Shown here in pieces: positions 24,819-33,112 of a stretch of 64,000 nucleotides of DNA. Both the position numbers and the translations under genes were made by a program. The notes under the pieces are model-generated. The model ran no database searches and was not told the origin of the DNA. It was given only the letters and a program-made list of their open reading frames with translations. This DNA comes from Ahrensia sp. (lineage in GTDB: Bacteria > Pseudomonadota > Alphaproteobacteria > Rhizobiales > Rhizobiaceae): contig NZXU01000046.1 in assembly GCA_002698425.1 (NCBI GenBank), forward strand, positions 17,201 through 81,200, in the 5' to 3' direction. Position 1 is the stretch's first letter, and each line of letters begins with the position of its first letter.

Positions 24819-25754
24819 TCACGACCGGGCGTTCTCCGCGATAATCGCCGGCCAGTTCCCGCTGCGCACCAGTTTCCGGAAGATCTCGCCCAACAGTGCG
24901 CCGGTTGCGAAGCTGGCGCGCGGACGGATCGCGTCGTGGCGCGACGCCAGGTGCACCGTCCATTCCATGGCCGGACGCGTGATTTCCAGCGCCACGATCC
25001 GGTCACTGCATGCGTAGGTCGAGATCAGGAAACGCGGCAGGATCGTGCAGTAACCGGCGCTGACGAGGCCAAACAGCCCCGGCAGTGAATCGATGTCCGC
25101 CACGACATTCGGCATCAGTCCCTCCGCCCGGCAGTGGGACTCGATATGCCTGCGGATCGAGTGGCTGGCATTTGGAAGCACGAGACGAAGATCTGCGACC
25201 TCGTCGAGCCGCACGCGCCTGCGGGCGGCCAGTGCATGGTCCGCCGGCACGAGCAGGTGCAGCTTCTCCTGCAGGATCGGCTCGCTGCGCAGACCGGCCA
25301 TCGGTTGAATATCGTAGAGAACGGCGAGGTCGAGCTTTCCAAGCTGCAACTGTTCGGCAAGGACGCCGCTCATGGCCTCGACGATATGCAACCGGACTTG
25401 CGGATAGCGCGCCTCCAGAACCGGGACCAATTCCGGGACGACACCGCCGGCAACCGTCGTGGGCAGGCCGAGGCGGACGGTCCCGATCGGCTCCTTCGAC
25501 AAGTCCTTGACCACCGACTGGATCTCGGCGACGTCGCGAACGACGTCGAAGGATTTCTCCAGCACGTATCGCCCCTCCTCCGTCAGCGACGACCCCCTGG
25601 AGTGTCGCGTGACGAGCCTGACCCCAAGTTCATCCTCCAGCCGCTGCAGAGACGCGGTCAGTGCGGGCTGGGTCAGATGCAGCAGCCGCGCCGCAGCCGA
25701 CAGGCTTCCGGTCTCGGCGATGCCGATCAGCGCGCGCAAGTCCCTGAGTTCCAT
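24819..25754 (-). CDS. LysR-family transcriptional regulator
   Basis: The 311-aa protein starts MELRDLRALIGIAETGSLSAAARLLHLTQPALTASLQRLE, a standard LysR winged helix, with a CbbR/CysB-like effector domain behind. ATG 25754 is chosen over earlier in-frame starts because the HTH begins there, 201 bp from the divergent cyclase gene. It is the natural candidate to activate the cyclase-amidase pair. Confidence 0.91.
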   Translation of the reverse strand: MELRDLRALIGIAETGSLSAAARLLHLTQPALTASLQRLEDELGVRLVTRHSRGSSLTEEGRYVLEKSFDVVRDVAEIQSVVKDLSKEPIGTVRLGLPTTVAGGVVPELVPVLEARYPQVRLHIVEAMSGVLAEQLQLGKLDLAVLYDIQPMAGLRSEPILQEKLHLLVPADHALAARRRVRLDEVADLRLVLPNASHSIRRHIESHCRAEGLMPNVVADIDSLPGLFGLVSAGYCTILPRFLISTYACSDRIVALEITRPAMEWTVHLASRHDAIRPRASFATGALLGEIFRKLVRSGNWPAIIAENARS

Positions 25755-25804
25755 TGCCAACCGTCTTTCCTGGCCGCGCTCACACTGCATTGCACGCCGC
25801 GAGC

Positions 25805-25881
25805 CATAAATCCTGATGATACCTGCCATCCGGAATACGGCAATTGTCACGTCGAATTTTCTCGGGAAGCATAAATCCTGA
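25805..25881. promoter_or_regulatory. repeated CATAAATCCTGA, candidate LysR sites
   Basis: CATAAATCCTGA is present twice in direct orientation, at 25805-25816 and 25870-25881, 65 bp apart (about six helical turns). Both lie in the divergent region between the LysR gene and the cyclase gene, and the second is 75 bp before the cyclase start. LysR proteins often use two sites with similar spacing; the function is inferred from position. Confidence 0.4.
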
Positions 25882-25955
25882 ATATGGGCGGCATGTCAGC
25901 ATCCGGGAAAAACCGTCTGCGCAGCCGCCCGGCGCCGCAACAGGAAGGACCTGCC

Positions 25956-26660
25956 ATGACCAAGCGCATCATCGATCTCAGCCTCACGGTCGAAGACAAC
26001 ATGCCGGCACACAAGCTGTTTCAGAGCCCGGTCTATCTGAAAGCGTTGACGCACGAGAGTACCTTGTCGTTCGGGCTTGGCGTCGAAGGCGATCCGATGA
26101 CCTTCCAGACGAACTTCATTGGCATGCTCGATCATGTCGGCACGCATGTGGACGCCTTTCTCCACGTCAATCCGAAGGGATTGCCGATCAACGAGATGCC
26201 GCTCGACCTGTTCATGGGCAAGGCCGTGTGTTTCGATCTGCGCCATATCGGCGATTTGGAGGACATCACGGCAGAACACATGACGGAAGCCGAAAAGGCT
26301 GCGGGCGTCAGCGTCGATGGTCATATCGTGTTGCTGTGCACCGGCTTTCACAATCGCAACTGGGGCGACCGAAAGCAGATCGTCTGGGGCAATCCGGGTC
26401 TGACTGTCGAGGCCACCCGATGGTTGCACGAGCGCGGTTCGCGCATGCATGGCGTAGAGGGCCCCTCGACCGACAAGCCGAGCGACAACATCTTTGCGCA
26501 ACACCGGCTGTGCAGGGATCTCGGCATCTCGCACTACGAATGGCTGGTCAATCTGGAGGAACTGGTCGGCAAGGGCGAGTTCGAATTCTTCGGCCTGCCA
26601 ATCAAGTTCAAGGACGGATCCGGCTCCCCGGTTCGCGCCGTCGCCATCCTGGACGAATAG
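25956..26660 (+). CDS. cyclase-family metal hydrolase (kynurenine formamidase / isatin hydrolase-like)
   Basis: A 234-aa member of the cyclase family (PF04199). The metal-binding motif HVGTHVDAFLH (60-70) is intact, as in kynurenine formamidase and isatin hydrolase, which hydrolyse an amide (a ring amide in isatin). The last part, SDNIFAQHRL, is like the family's conserved C-terminal region. Start ATG 25956 has AGGAAGG upstream; an earlier in-frame ATG would add 24 non-homologous residues. It is followed after 34 bp by an amidase, so the two probably form an operon. Confidence 0.9.
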   Translation: MTKRIIDLSLTVEDNMPAHKLFQSPVYLKALTHESTLSFGLGVEGDPMTFQTNFIGMLDHVGTHVDAFLHVNPKGLPINEMPLDLFMGKAVCFDLRHIGDLEDITAEHMTEAEKAAGVSVDGHIVLLCTGFHNRNWGDRKQIVWGNPGLTVEATRWLHERGSRMHGVEGPSTDKPSDNIFAQHRLCRDLGISHYEWLVNLEELVGKGEFEFFGLPIKFKDGSGSPVRAVAILDE

Positions 26661-26694
26661 CGCCCTGCCCGGCCAAATCGGGAGAGCCGCCCGG

Positions 26695-28089
26695 ATGTCG
26701 GATCTTTCCTTCATGACGCTGCATGAGTTGAGCGACGCGATAGCGCGCAAGGCGATTTCGCCTGTCGAACTGCTCGACGACGTGATCGCTCGCTACGAGT
26801 CGCTCGAACCGCGCCTCAACATGTTCGTCCATGTCGATTTCGAATCCGCGCGGCGCGAGGCACAGGCTTCGGAAGCGCGTGTCATGGCCGGTGAAAGGCT
26901 TGGCCGGTTGGACGGCATTCCGACGTCGATCAAGGATCTGATCGCGGTCGGCGGCATGCCGCAGCGATCCGGTTCGCGGGCAACGAACGACGCCCCCGTC
27001 GGAACTGACGCGCCTGCGGTTCGGCGACTTCGTGCTTCGGGCGCGGTCATCCTCGGCAAATCGACGACCACGGAATTCGGCTGCAAGGCCGTCAGCAACA
27101 GCCCGCTGACCGGGATTACGCGAAACCCGTGGAACACCGCGCTGACGACGGGCGGCTCCAGTTGCGGCGCGGCCGCGATGGTCGCCGCGGGCCTTGTCCC
27201 CTTTGCCATCGGTACCGATGGCGGCGGCTCGGTTCGCATTCCCGCCGCCATGTGCGGCCTGTTCGGCATCAAGGCGCAGTTCGGACGGGTTCCGGTGTTC
27301 CCTACCTCCGCGACGCCGACGCTGGCGCATGTCGGTCCGCTCACGCGCAATGCCGAGGATGCAGCCCTTGTCCTCTCTACGATTGCCGGATTCGACGGGC
27401 ATGATCCCTTTGCGGTCAGGGAAGACCTCCCCTCTTTCCGCCCGGCGGCGAAACCGTTGCACGCAATGAAGATCGCCTGGAGCCCGACGCTTGGATATGG
27501 CCGGATCGATCCGGATGTGGCCGCACTTGCAGAACGGGCCGTTTCGACGATCGCGGAAATGGGCGTCGAAGTGAACCTTGTGGAGACGGTCATGGACGAC
27601 CCGATCGACCTCTGGACGGCGGAGTTCTATGCCGGTGTCGGCACCAGGCTGAGGGATACCGTCGCGACACAGCCGGACCTGCTTGACCCGGTCGTGCTCG
27701 ATCTTCTGACGGATGCGCTCGAGCAGGACATGCGCAGCTATTACGAAAGCGTCTTCGCCCGCTATGCCTTCCGCGAAAAGATGCGGGCCTTCTTCGAGGA
27801 ATACGATCTCCTGCTGACCCCAACCGTTCCCGTCACGGCATTCGGCGCCGAGCTCGACATCCCCCCGGGATATGAAGACAAGAATGCCGTCTCCTGGGCG
27901 ACGTACACATATCCGTTCAATCTCACCGGCCAGCCGGCCGCCTCGCTGCCGGTCGGCTTCACCGAAGCCGGCCTTCCCGTCGGGCTGCAAGCCGTGGCAG
28001 CAAGCCACGACGAGGCATCCATTTTCGCGCTTGCCGCTGCCTATCAGGCGCATGCGCCGAATGACCGGCGCCCGGATATCGGCCGTTGA
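26695..28089 (+). CDS. amidase-signature hydrolase
   Basis: A 464-aa amidase with Lys80 (TSIKD), the GGSSCG motif (153-158, cis-Ser) and nucleophile Ser179 in TDGGGSVRIP. It hydrolyses a linear amide and is different from the amidase at 139-1515. Start ATG 26695 is preceded by GGGAG. It is co-transcribed with the cyclase and probably works on its product. Its stop is 16 bp from the convergent isochorismatase gene. Confidence 0.92.
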   Translation: MSDLSFMTLHELSDAIARKAISPVELLDDVIARYESLEPRLNMFVHVDFESARREAQASEARVMAGERLGRLDGIPTSIKDLIAVGGMPQRSGSRATNDAPVGTDAPAVRRLRASGAVILGKSTTTEFGCKAVSNSPLTGITRNPWNTALTTGGSSCGAAAMVAAGLVPFAIGTDGGGSVRIPAAMCGLFGIKAQFGRVPVFPTSATPTLAHVGPLTRNAEDAALVLSTIAGFDGHDPFAVREDLPSFRPAAKPLHAMKIAWSPTLGYGRIDPDVAALAERAVSTIAEMGVEVNLVETVMDDPIDLWTAEFYAGVGTRLRDTVATQPDLLDPVVLDLLTDALEQDMRSYYESVFARYAFREKMRAFFEEYDLLLTPTVPVTAFGAELDIPPGYEDKNAVSWATYTYPFNLTGQPAASLPVGFTEAGLPVGLQAVAASHDEASIFALAAAYQAHAPNDRRPDIGR

Positions 28090-28105
28090 ACCCGTCAGGC
28101 TGGTG

Positions 28106-28732
28106 TCAGGTCGCCGCGGCTTGAACAATCCGGTCCAGATCGGACACGCCGATCAAATCGGCATATTTCTGGTCCATGTCGAACAGGTTGGCATCATGCG
28201 CAGGAAGCGAGCGGTCTCCGACGCAATCCGAGAGGACAAAGGGACGGAAATTGTGGCTGACGGCATCGACGACGCTCGCTCGAACGCATCCGCTCGTCGT
28301 GCAGCCGGCGACGACGATGGTGTCGATCCCGCGTTCCCGCAAACTGTCGGCCAGACCGGTTCCGAAGAAAGCCGACGCCTGCGTCTTGCGGATGACGAGA
28401 TCCTCCTCGCGCGGTTCGAGGAAGTCGACGACCTGGCTTTCGAAACAGTCCTCCGTCAGGCCTTTTAGCGTCGGCACCTTTTCGCACCAGACGCCGGCAT
28501 CGGACCCGTCATCGGCATAGACGATCCGCGTAAACACGACCGGCAACCCGGCTTGCCGCCATAGCTCCAGAGCGGCAACGAAGCGCTGCGCCGCTTGGAG
28601 GCTGTTCCCGCCTCCGAATTTTTCGGGATTCACGAAGCCGTTGACGAAGTCGACCGCCAGAAGCGCCGGCCTGCGCCCGGGAGCGAGACGGTGCCCGAAC
28701 CCCTGCGATCGATACAGTTTAGTCTCATCCAC
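28106..28732 (-). CDS. isochorismatase-fold cysteine amidohydrolase, N-carbamoylsarcosine amidase-like
   Basis: A 208-aa isochorismatase-family hydrolase. The catalytic triad is visible: Asp28 (LLAVDFVNGF), Lys116 (IRKTQASAF) and Cys149 (TTSGCVRAS). The LAVDFVNGF and AGCTTSGCVRAS segments are as in N-carbamoylsarcosine amidase and related N-carbamoyl or amide hydrolases. If HyuBA open a hydantoin to an N-carbamoyl amino acid, this enzyme could remove the carbamoyl group; that link is inferred. It is transcribed alone toward the amidase. Confidence 0.87.
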   Translation of the reverse strand: MDETKLYRSQGFGHRLAPGRRPALLAVDFVNGFVNPEKFGGGNSLQAAQRFVAALELWRQAGLPVVFTRIVYADDGSDAGVWCEKVPTLKGLTEDCFESQVVDFLEPREEDLVIRKTQASAFFGTGLADSLRERGIDTIVVAGCTTSGCVRASVVDAVSHNFRPFVLSDCVGDRSLPAHDANLFDMDQKYADLIGVSDLDRIVQAAAT

Positions 28733-28992
28733 GGGCCATATCCTCCGGAAACCGGCATAGATACCGGCATTGTATGATTCCCGATCGGAAAGAGCTACGG
28801 AATTGAATACTCTTTGTTGGGCACGCTGGCCGTTTCCAGCCAGGCGATCACAACGTTACCGCTTTGGAACCAAACCGAAGTCGGTCAGGCTGATATCCGC
28901 AGCGCGTTGGATCGCAAAATCGGTTCAAAGTCGCCTTTTCAGGATCCGCAAATCCCTGGCAGGCAAATTATCAGCTAAACCATTGAATTTGC

Positions 28993-29068
28993 TGGTGCCC
29001 CCGCACGGACTCGAACCGCGGACCCTCTGATTACAAATCAGATGCTCTACCAACTGAGCTACAAGGGC
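28993..29068 (-). tRNA. tRNA-Thr (anticodon TGT)
   Basis: A 76-nt tRNA gene on the minus strand with encoded CCA. The acceptor stem GCCCTTG pairs with CGGGGGC, with two G-U pairs. The anticodon arm TCTGA-TTTGTAA-TCAGA gives anticodon TGT (Thr, ACA codons). The T-arm has the GTTCGAG core. Its 3' end points toward the catabolic region on the left, a typical geometry for an integration site, but no integrase is next to it in this window. Confidence 0.97.
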
Positions 29069-29162
29069 ACATGCTGCACGCGATACGAATATATATGTAA
29101 GCTGTAAAGAGACTATTTCGATACGCTGTGTTAAGCGCCGTCGCGAAAATTTGAACGAAAGC

Positions 29163-29936
29163 ATGACGATGAATCCCGACTCCATCGCCTTCCTGTCATC
29201 GGACACGCCGGAATCGAGAGAAGCCGCGGCGCTGCTGTCCGCCCTTTACGGGCAGGAATCGATCGAGGAAGCCGAAACGATCGTGGCGCTGGGCGGCGAC
29301 GGCTTCATGCTGCAAACGCTTCACCGCTTCATGAACACGGGCAAGCGCATCTACGGGATGAACCGCGGCTCGGTCGGCTTCCTGATGAACGATTTCCGCG
29401 AGGACGGGCTGCGCGAGCGGATCGCGGCGGCCGAACCGGAGACGATCAGGCCGCTGCGCATGCGCGCCGAGGACATGAACGGCGAAGTTGTCGAGGCTTT
29501 CGCGATCAACGAGGTCTCGCTGTTCCGGCAATCCTACCAGGCCGCCAAGATCGCCATTCACGTCGACGGGAAGGAACGTCTCGCCGAACTGATCTGCGAC
29601 GGCGTCATGCTGGCGACCCCGGCCGGTTCGACGGCCTATAATCTCTCGGCGCAGGGGCCGATCATCCCGATCGACGCGCCGCTCTTGGCGTTGACGCCGG
29701 TCAGCCCGTTCCGGCCGCGGCGCTGGCGCGGCGCTCTTTTGCCGAACCAGGTTTCCGTCACCTTCACGGTCCAGGAACCGGTGAAACGCCCGGTCAACGC
29801 GGTCGCGGACCATACCGAGGTCAAATCCGTGCGCACCGTCCGCATCGAGGAAGCGCGCGACGCCACCGCAACCATCCTGTTCGACGGCTCCCACTCCTGG
29901 GACGAGCGGATCCTGGCCGAACAGTTCCGCTATTAA
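29163..29936 (+). CDS. nadK: NAD kinase
   Basis: The 257-aa enzyme phosphorylates NAD to NADP with ATP or polyphosphate. Motifs: GGDG (44-47), AINEVS, and the long [22 protein letters not shown] segment that binds NAD. The length is right for rhizobial NAD kinases. ATG 29163 is preferred over an upstream TTG at 29151; a second ATG (29169) is also possible. The stop codon lies inside the terminator of the convergent fasciclin gene. It is the first core gene to the right of the tRNA. Confidence 0.93.
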   Translation: MTMNPDSIAFLSSDTPESREAAALLSALYGQESIEEAETIVALGGDGFMLQTLHRFMNTGKRIYGMNRGSVGFLMNDFREDGLRERIAAAEPETIRPLRMRAEDMNGEVVEAFAINEVSLFRQSYQAAKIAIHVDGKERLAELICDGVMLATPAGSTAYNLSAQGPIIPIDAPLLALTPVSPFRPRRWRGALLPNQVSVTFTVQEPVKRPVNAVADHTEVKSVRTVRIEEARDATATILFDGSHSWDERILAEQFRY

Positions 29937-29960
29937 AAAACCCGGCGGTGAACCGCCGGG
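29935..29960 (-). terminator. rho-independent terminator of the fasciclin gene
   Basis: On the minus strand, CCCGGCGG-TTCA-CCGCCGGG is followed by six T, a perfect 8-bp GC stem with 4-nt loop. It follows the fasciclin gene by 26 bp and overlaps the nadK stop codon on the other strand. Confidence 0.9.
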
Positions 29961-29986
29961 CCATGCGTTGGATCAGGCGCGACGCG

Positions 29987-30472
29987 TCAGAGCACGCCTT
30001 CCGGCACGATCACCTTGTCGATGACGTGGATGACGCCGTTGGACGTCTCGATATCCGCCGCGGTGACGTTCGCATCGTTGACCATCGGGCCATTGTCGAG
30101 ATCGATCGTGACGTCCGAGCCCTGTACGGTCGCGACCATGGCGTCGTCGGTCAGGTCGGACGACATCACCTTGCCCGGTACGACGTGGTAGGTGAGAACC
30201 GCCGTCAGCTTGTCCTTGTTTTCGGGCTTGAGCAGTTCGTCGACGGTGGAGCCGAGCGCGGCGAATGCATCGTCCGTGGGAGCGAACACCGTGAACGGGC
30301 CCTCGCCCTTCAGCGTGTCGACAAGCCCTGCGGCCTGTACCGCTGCAACCAGGGTCTCGAAATCCGCATTGCCGGCCGCCGTGTCGACAATGTCCTTGTC
30401 CATGGCCAGCGACGTGCCGGTGCCAAGCGCCAGAACCATGGCCGAAAAAAGAGCGGTCTTGATCGGTTTCAT
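29987..30472 (-). CDS. secreted fasciclin (FAS1) domain protein
   Basis: The 161-aa protein has a Sec-type signal (residues 1-23, ending SLAM) and one FAS1 domain, with the characteristic [26 protein letters not shown] and [13 protein letters not shown] segments. Bacterial FAS1 proteins are periplasmic or extracellular and are thought to mediate adhesion or matrix contact. It is a single gene with its own terminator, divergent from the helicase gene. Confidence 0.93.
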   Translation of the reverse strand: MKPIKTALFSAMVLALGTGTSLAMDKDIVDTAAGNADFETLVAAVQAAGLVDTLKGEGPFTVFAPTDDAFAALGSTVDELLKPENKDKLTAVLTYHVVPGKVMSSDLTDDAMVATVQGSDVTIDLDNGPMVNDANVTAADIETSNGVIHVIDKVIVPEGVL

Positions 30473-30733
30473 TGATTACCTCCTGTTGATAGGATGTCTC
30501 GTGACATCGCCTTGGTTACGCGGAGGCGGAAACGGCGGATTACGAATTTTGCGAAAAGACGCTACGTAACTCTTCGCTTTTATTACCGTTGCATGTCACA
30601 ATTCGCGCCCTAAAGCGCTGAAATCCCGGGCTTTCGGTTGACTTTCGGCCGGCAAAAGCCTAGGCGACACGCGAACGCACGGCAGTTTCCGGGCGATTTC
30701 ATCCGTATTCGATTTGCGAAACGTGGATATCCA

Positions 30734-32179
30734 TTGACATCTTTCTCAGAACTCGGACTTTCCGATAAAGTCCTGAAGGCCGTAGAGGCCGCCGGTTACA
30801 CGCAACCGACGCCGATCCAGGAACAGGCCATTCCGCACGCGCTCGAGGGCAAGGACGTCCTCGGCATCGCCCAGACGGGCACAGGCAAGACCGCCGGCTT
30901 CGTACTCCCGATGATCACGCGCCTCGAACGGGGCCGCGCCCGGGCGCGCATGCCGCGCACGCTGATTCTCGAGCCGACCCGCGAACTCGCGGCCCAGGTC
31001 GAGGAAAACTTCAATAAATACGGCGTCAATCACAAGCTGAATGTCGCTCTGCTGATCGGTGGCGTATCCTTCGAGGAACAGGACCGCAAGCTGCAGCGCG
31101 GCGTCGATGTGCTGATCGCAACGCCCGGCCGCCTGCTCGACCATTTCGAGCGCGGCAAGCTGCTGCTGACCGGCGTCGAGATCCTCGTCATCGACGAGGC
31201 GGACCGCATGCTCGACATGGGCTTCATCCCGGACATCGAGCGCATCTGCAAGCTGATCCCCTTCACCCGCCAGACGCTGTTCTTCTCGGCGACCATGCCG
31301 CCGGAGATCACTCGCCTCGCCGACCAGTTCCTGCACACGCCCGTACGCGTGGAAGTGTCGCGCGCCGCGTCGACCGCGACGACGGTCGAACAGAAGCTGC
31401 TCGGCGTCTCGAAGAAGGACTACGAGAAGCGCGCCGCCCTGCGTGACCTGATCCGCAACCAGGTCAATTTGAAGAACGGCATCATCTTCTGCAATCGCAA
31501 GCGCGATGTCTCCGACCTGTTCCGCTCGCTCGAACGGCACGGTTTCTCCGTCGGCGCGCTGCATGGCGACATGGACCAGCGCTCGCGCATGGCGATGCTC
31601 GCCGGCTTCAAGGACAACAAGATCCAGCTGCTGGTCGCCTCCGACGTCGCGGCGCGCGGTCTCGACATCCCCGATGTCAGCCACGTCTTCAATTTCGACG
31701 TGCCGATCCATGCCGAGGACTATGTCCACCGCATCGGCCGCACCGGCCGCGCCGGCCGTGAGGGCCATGCCTTCACCCTGGTCGCAAAGCCGGACATGAA
31801 GCATCTGGAAGCGATCGAGAAGCTGATCTCCACCGAGATCGATTGGCTCGAGCCCATTCCGGAAGTCAGCGCCGACGAGGAAGAAACCGACACCAGGCGC
31901 GGCCGGGGCCGCGACAAGGGCGGAAAGCGCGAGCGCGGCGACAAGCGCGGCAAGCGTGGCGGCAAGGACCGCGAGGCGCGTGCGGAGGAAGCCTCCGAGG
32001 CGCCCGTCGCCGAGGTCGTCGCCGCCGAAGAACCGCAGCGCCCTCAGGAAAAGCGCGACGCCAATCGTCCCGAACAGAAGCGCGACCGCAAGGAACGCCG
32101 CCGTCATAACAATGATGACGGGCCGATGCCGGTCGGTTTCGGCGAGGATATCCCGGCCTTCATGATGAACGGCCAGTAG
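30734..32179 (+). CDS. rhlE: DEAD-box RNA helicase, RhlE type
   Basis: An ATP-dependent RNA helicase (481 aa from TTG 30734). It has the Q motif near 24-30, Walker A AQTGTGKT (46-53), DEAD (154-157), FSAT and HRIGRTGRAGR; residues after about 395 form a charged, low-complexity tail rich in Arg/Lys and Glu. The TTG start is chosen because MTSFSELGLSDKVL is the usual RhlE N-terminus; the frame is open for 32 codons upstream with no homology. Role: RNA remodelling, possibly in ribosome assembly or cold adaptation. Confidence 0.92.
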   Translation: MTSFSELGLSDKVLKAVEAAGYTQPTPIQEQAIPHALEGKDVLGIAQTGTGKTAGFVLPMITRLERGRARARMPRTLILEPTRELAAQVEENFNKYGVNHKLNVALLIGGVSFEEQDRKLQRGVDVLIATPGRLLDHFERGKLLLTGVEILVIDEADRMLDMGFIPDIERICKLIPFTRQTLFFSATMPPEITRLADQFLHTPVRVEVSRAASTATTVEQKLLGVSKKDYEKRAALRDLIRNQVNLKNGIIFCNRKRDVSDLFRSLERHGFSVGALHGDMDQRSRMAMLAGFKDNKIQLLVASDVAARGLDIPDVSHVFNFDVPIHAEDYVHRIGRTGRAGREGHAFTLVAKPDMKHLEAIEKLISTEIDWLEPIPEVSADEEETDTRRGRGRDKGGKRERGDKRGKRGGKDREARAEEASEAPVAEVVAAEEPQRPQEKRDANRPEQKRDRKERRRHNNDDGPMPVGFGEDIPAFMMNGQ

Positions 32180-32201
32180 GGTCTGCGCACATCTTCAAAC
32201 G

Positions 32202-32230
32202 AAAAAGCCCGGGCATGCCCGGGCTTTTTT
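32202..32230. terminator. bidirectional rho-independent terminator between rhlE and sufA
   Basis: A palindromic stem of AGCCCGGGCA/TGCCCGGGCT (32206-32225) has A residues on its left and six T on its right. It therefore ends rhlE on the plus strand and sufA on the minus strand. It is located 22 bp after rhlE and 22 bp after the sufA stop. Confidence 0.92.
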
Positions 32231-32252
32231 CATGTCTGGCAGGAAAGCCGCG

Positions 32253-32630
32253 TCAGAGCGCGCCCCGCGCCTCGGCCAGCTTCTGCAAGTCGGCCGGCTG
32301 CAGCTCAACGGATTCGCCGCAGCCGCAGGCCGACGATTCGTTCGGGTTCTTGAACACGAAGCCGGTGCGCAGTTTCGTCACCTCGAAATCCATCTCGGTG
32401 CCGAGCAGATAGAGCATCGCCGCCGGATCGACCCACAGATGCGCCCCGTCATGCTCGATATGGTCATCCTTGGCATCGGGTTCGGTGACGAGATCGACCG
32501 TGTATTCCATCCCGGCGCAGCCACCCTTCTTGATGCCGACGCGCACACCGTGGGCGTTCCCGCGTGATGCAACGATCTCCTTCACGCGATCCGCGGCGGC
32601 GTCTGTCATGGTCATGATTGCAAGGGCCAT
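32253..32630 (-). CDS. sufA: SufA / HesB-IscA-type iron-sulfur assembly protein
   Basis: A 125-aa A-type carrier with the three conserved cysteines: Cys38 (GGCAGM), Cys102 and Cys104 (SACGCGES). It carries Fe-S clusters from the SufBCD scaffold to target proteins in the cytoplasm. It is the last gene of the suf operon, 68 bp after sufT, and is followed by a strong terminator. The residues before MTDAAADRV may or may not be translated, since nearby Met6 and Met8 are alternative starts. Confidence 0.94.
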   Translation of the reverse strand: MALAIMTMTDAAADRVKEIVASRGNAHGVRVGIKKGGCAGMEYTVDLVTEPDAKDDHIEHDGAHLWVDPAAMLYLLGTEMDFEVTKLRTGFVFKNPNESSACGCGESVELQPADLQKLAEARGAL

Positions 32631-32698
32631 CTGAATATCCCTGTTTGCACTCGTCTTAATCTGGTGATGCGGCGCTGCATCCGCAACCGCGGCGCGGT

Positions 32699-33100
32699 TC
32701 AGTACCAGCCCACCGCGATCTGCGCTTCTTCCGACATGCGGTCCGGCGTCCAGGGCGGGTCGAACACCATCTCGACCTCGACATCCATCACGCCTTCGAC
32801 CGTGCGCACCGCGTTTTCCACCCAGCCGGGCATCTCGCCGGCGACCGGGCAGCCCGGCGCGGTCAGGGTCATGTCGATCTTGACCGTGCGGTCGTCCTCG
32901 ATGTCGACCTTGTAGATCAGGCCGAGCTCGTAGATATCCGCCGGGATTTCCGGGTCGTAGACGGTCTTCAGGGCCGAGACGATATCGTCCGTCATGCGCG
33001 CCAGTTCCTCGCGCGGCAGGGCCGACGCGGCAGCCGCATCGTCATTGGCAGGCTGCGCCTGCGCTTCCACCTGTTCTTCCGGCTTGTGCTGTTCGTCCAT
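32699..33100 (-). CDS. sufT: SufT / MIP18-family (DUF59) iron-sulfur maturation protein
   Basis: The 133-aa protein has a variable acidic N-terminus (about 1-30) and a DUF59 domain with the DPEIPADIYELGLIY and TAPGCPVAGEMP motifs. DUF59 proteins help mature Fe-S proteins along with the SUF machinery. It is 12 bp downstream of sufS in the same transcript. Confidence 0.92.
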   Translation of the reverse strand: MDEQHKPEEQVEAQAQPANDDAAAASALPREELARMTDDIVSALKTVYDPEIPADIYELGLIYKVDIEDDRTVKIDMTLTAPGCPVAGEMPGWVENAVRTVEGVMDVEVEMVFDPPWTPDRMSEEAQIAVGWY

Positions 33101-33112
33101 TTTCCTGTCCTC

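Noticed and set aside
28770..29206. Short frames over the tRNA, with peptides ending VPPHGLEPRTL or containing [20 protein letters not shown]
   Set aside because: These peptides are the well-known false translations of tRNA genes; the real feature is tRNA-Thr at 28993-29068.
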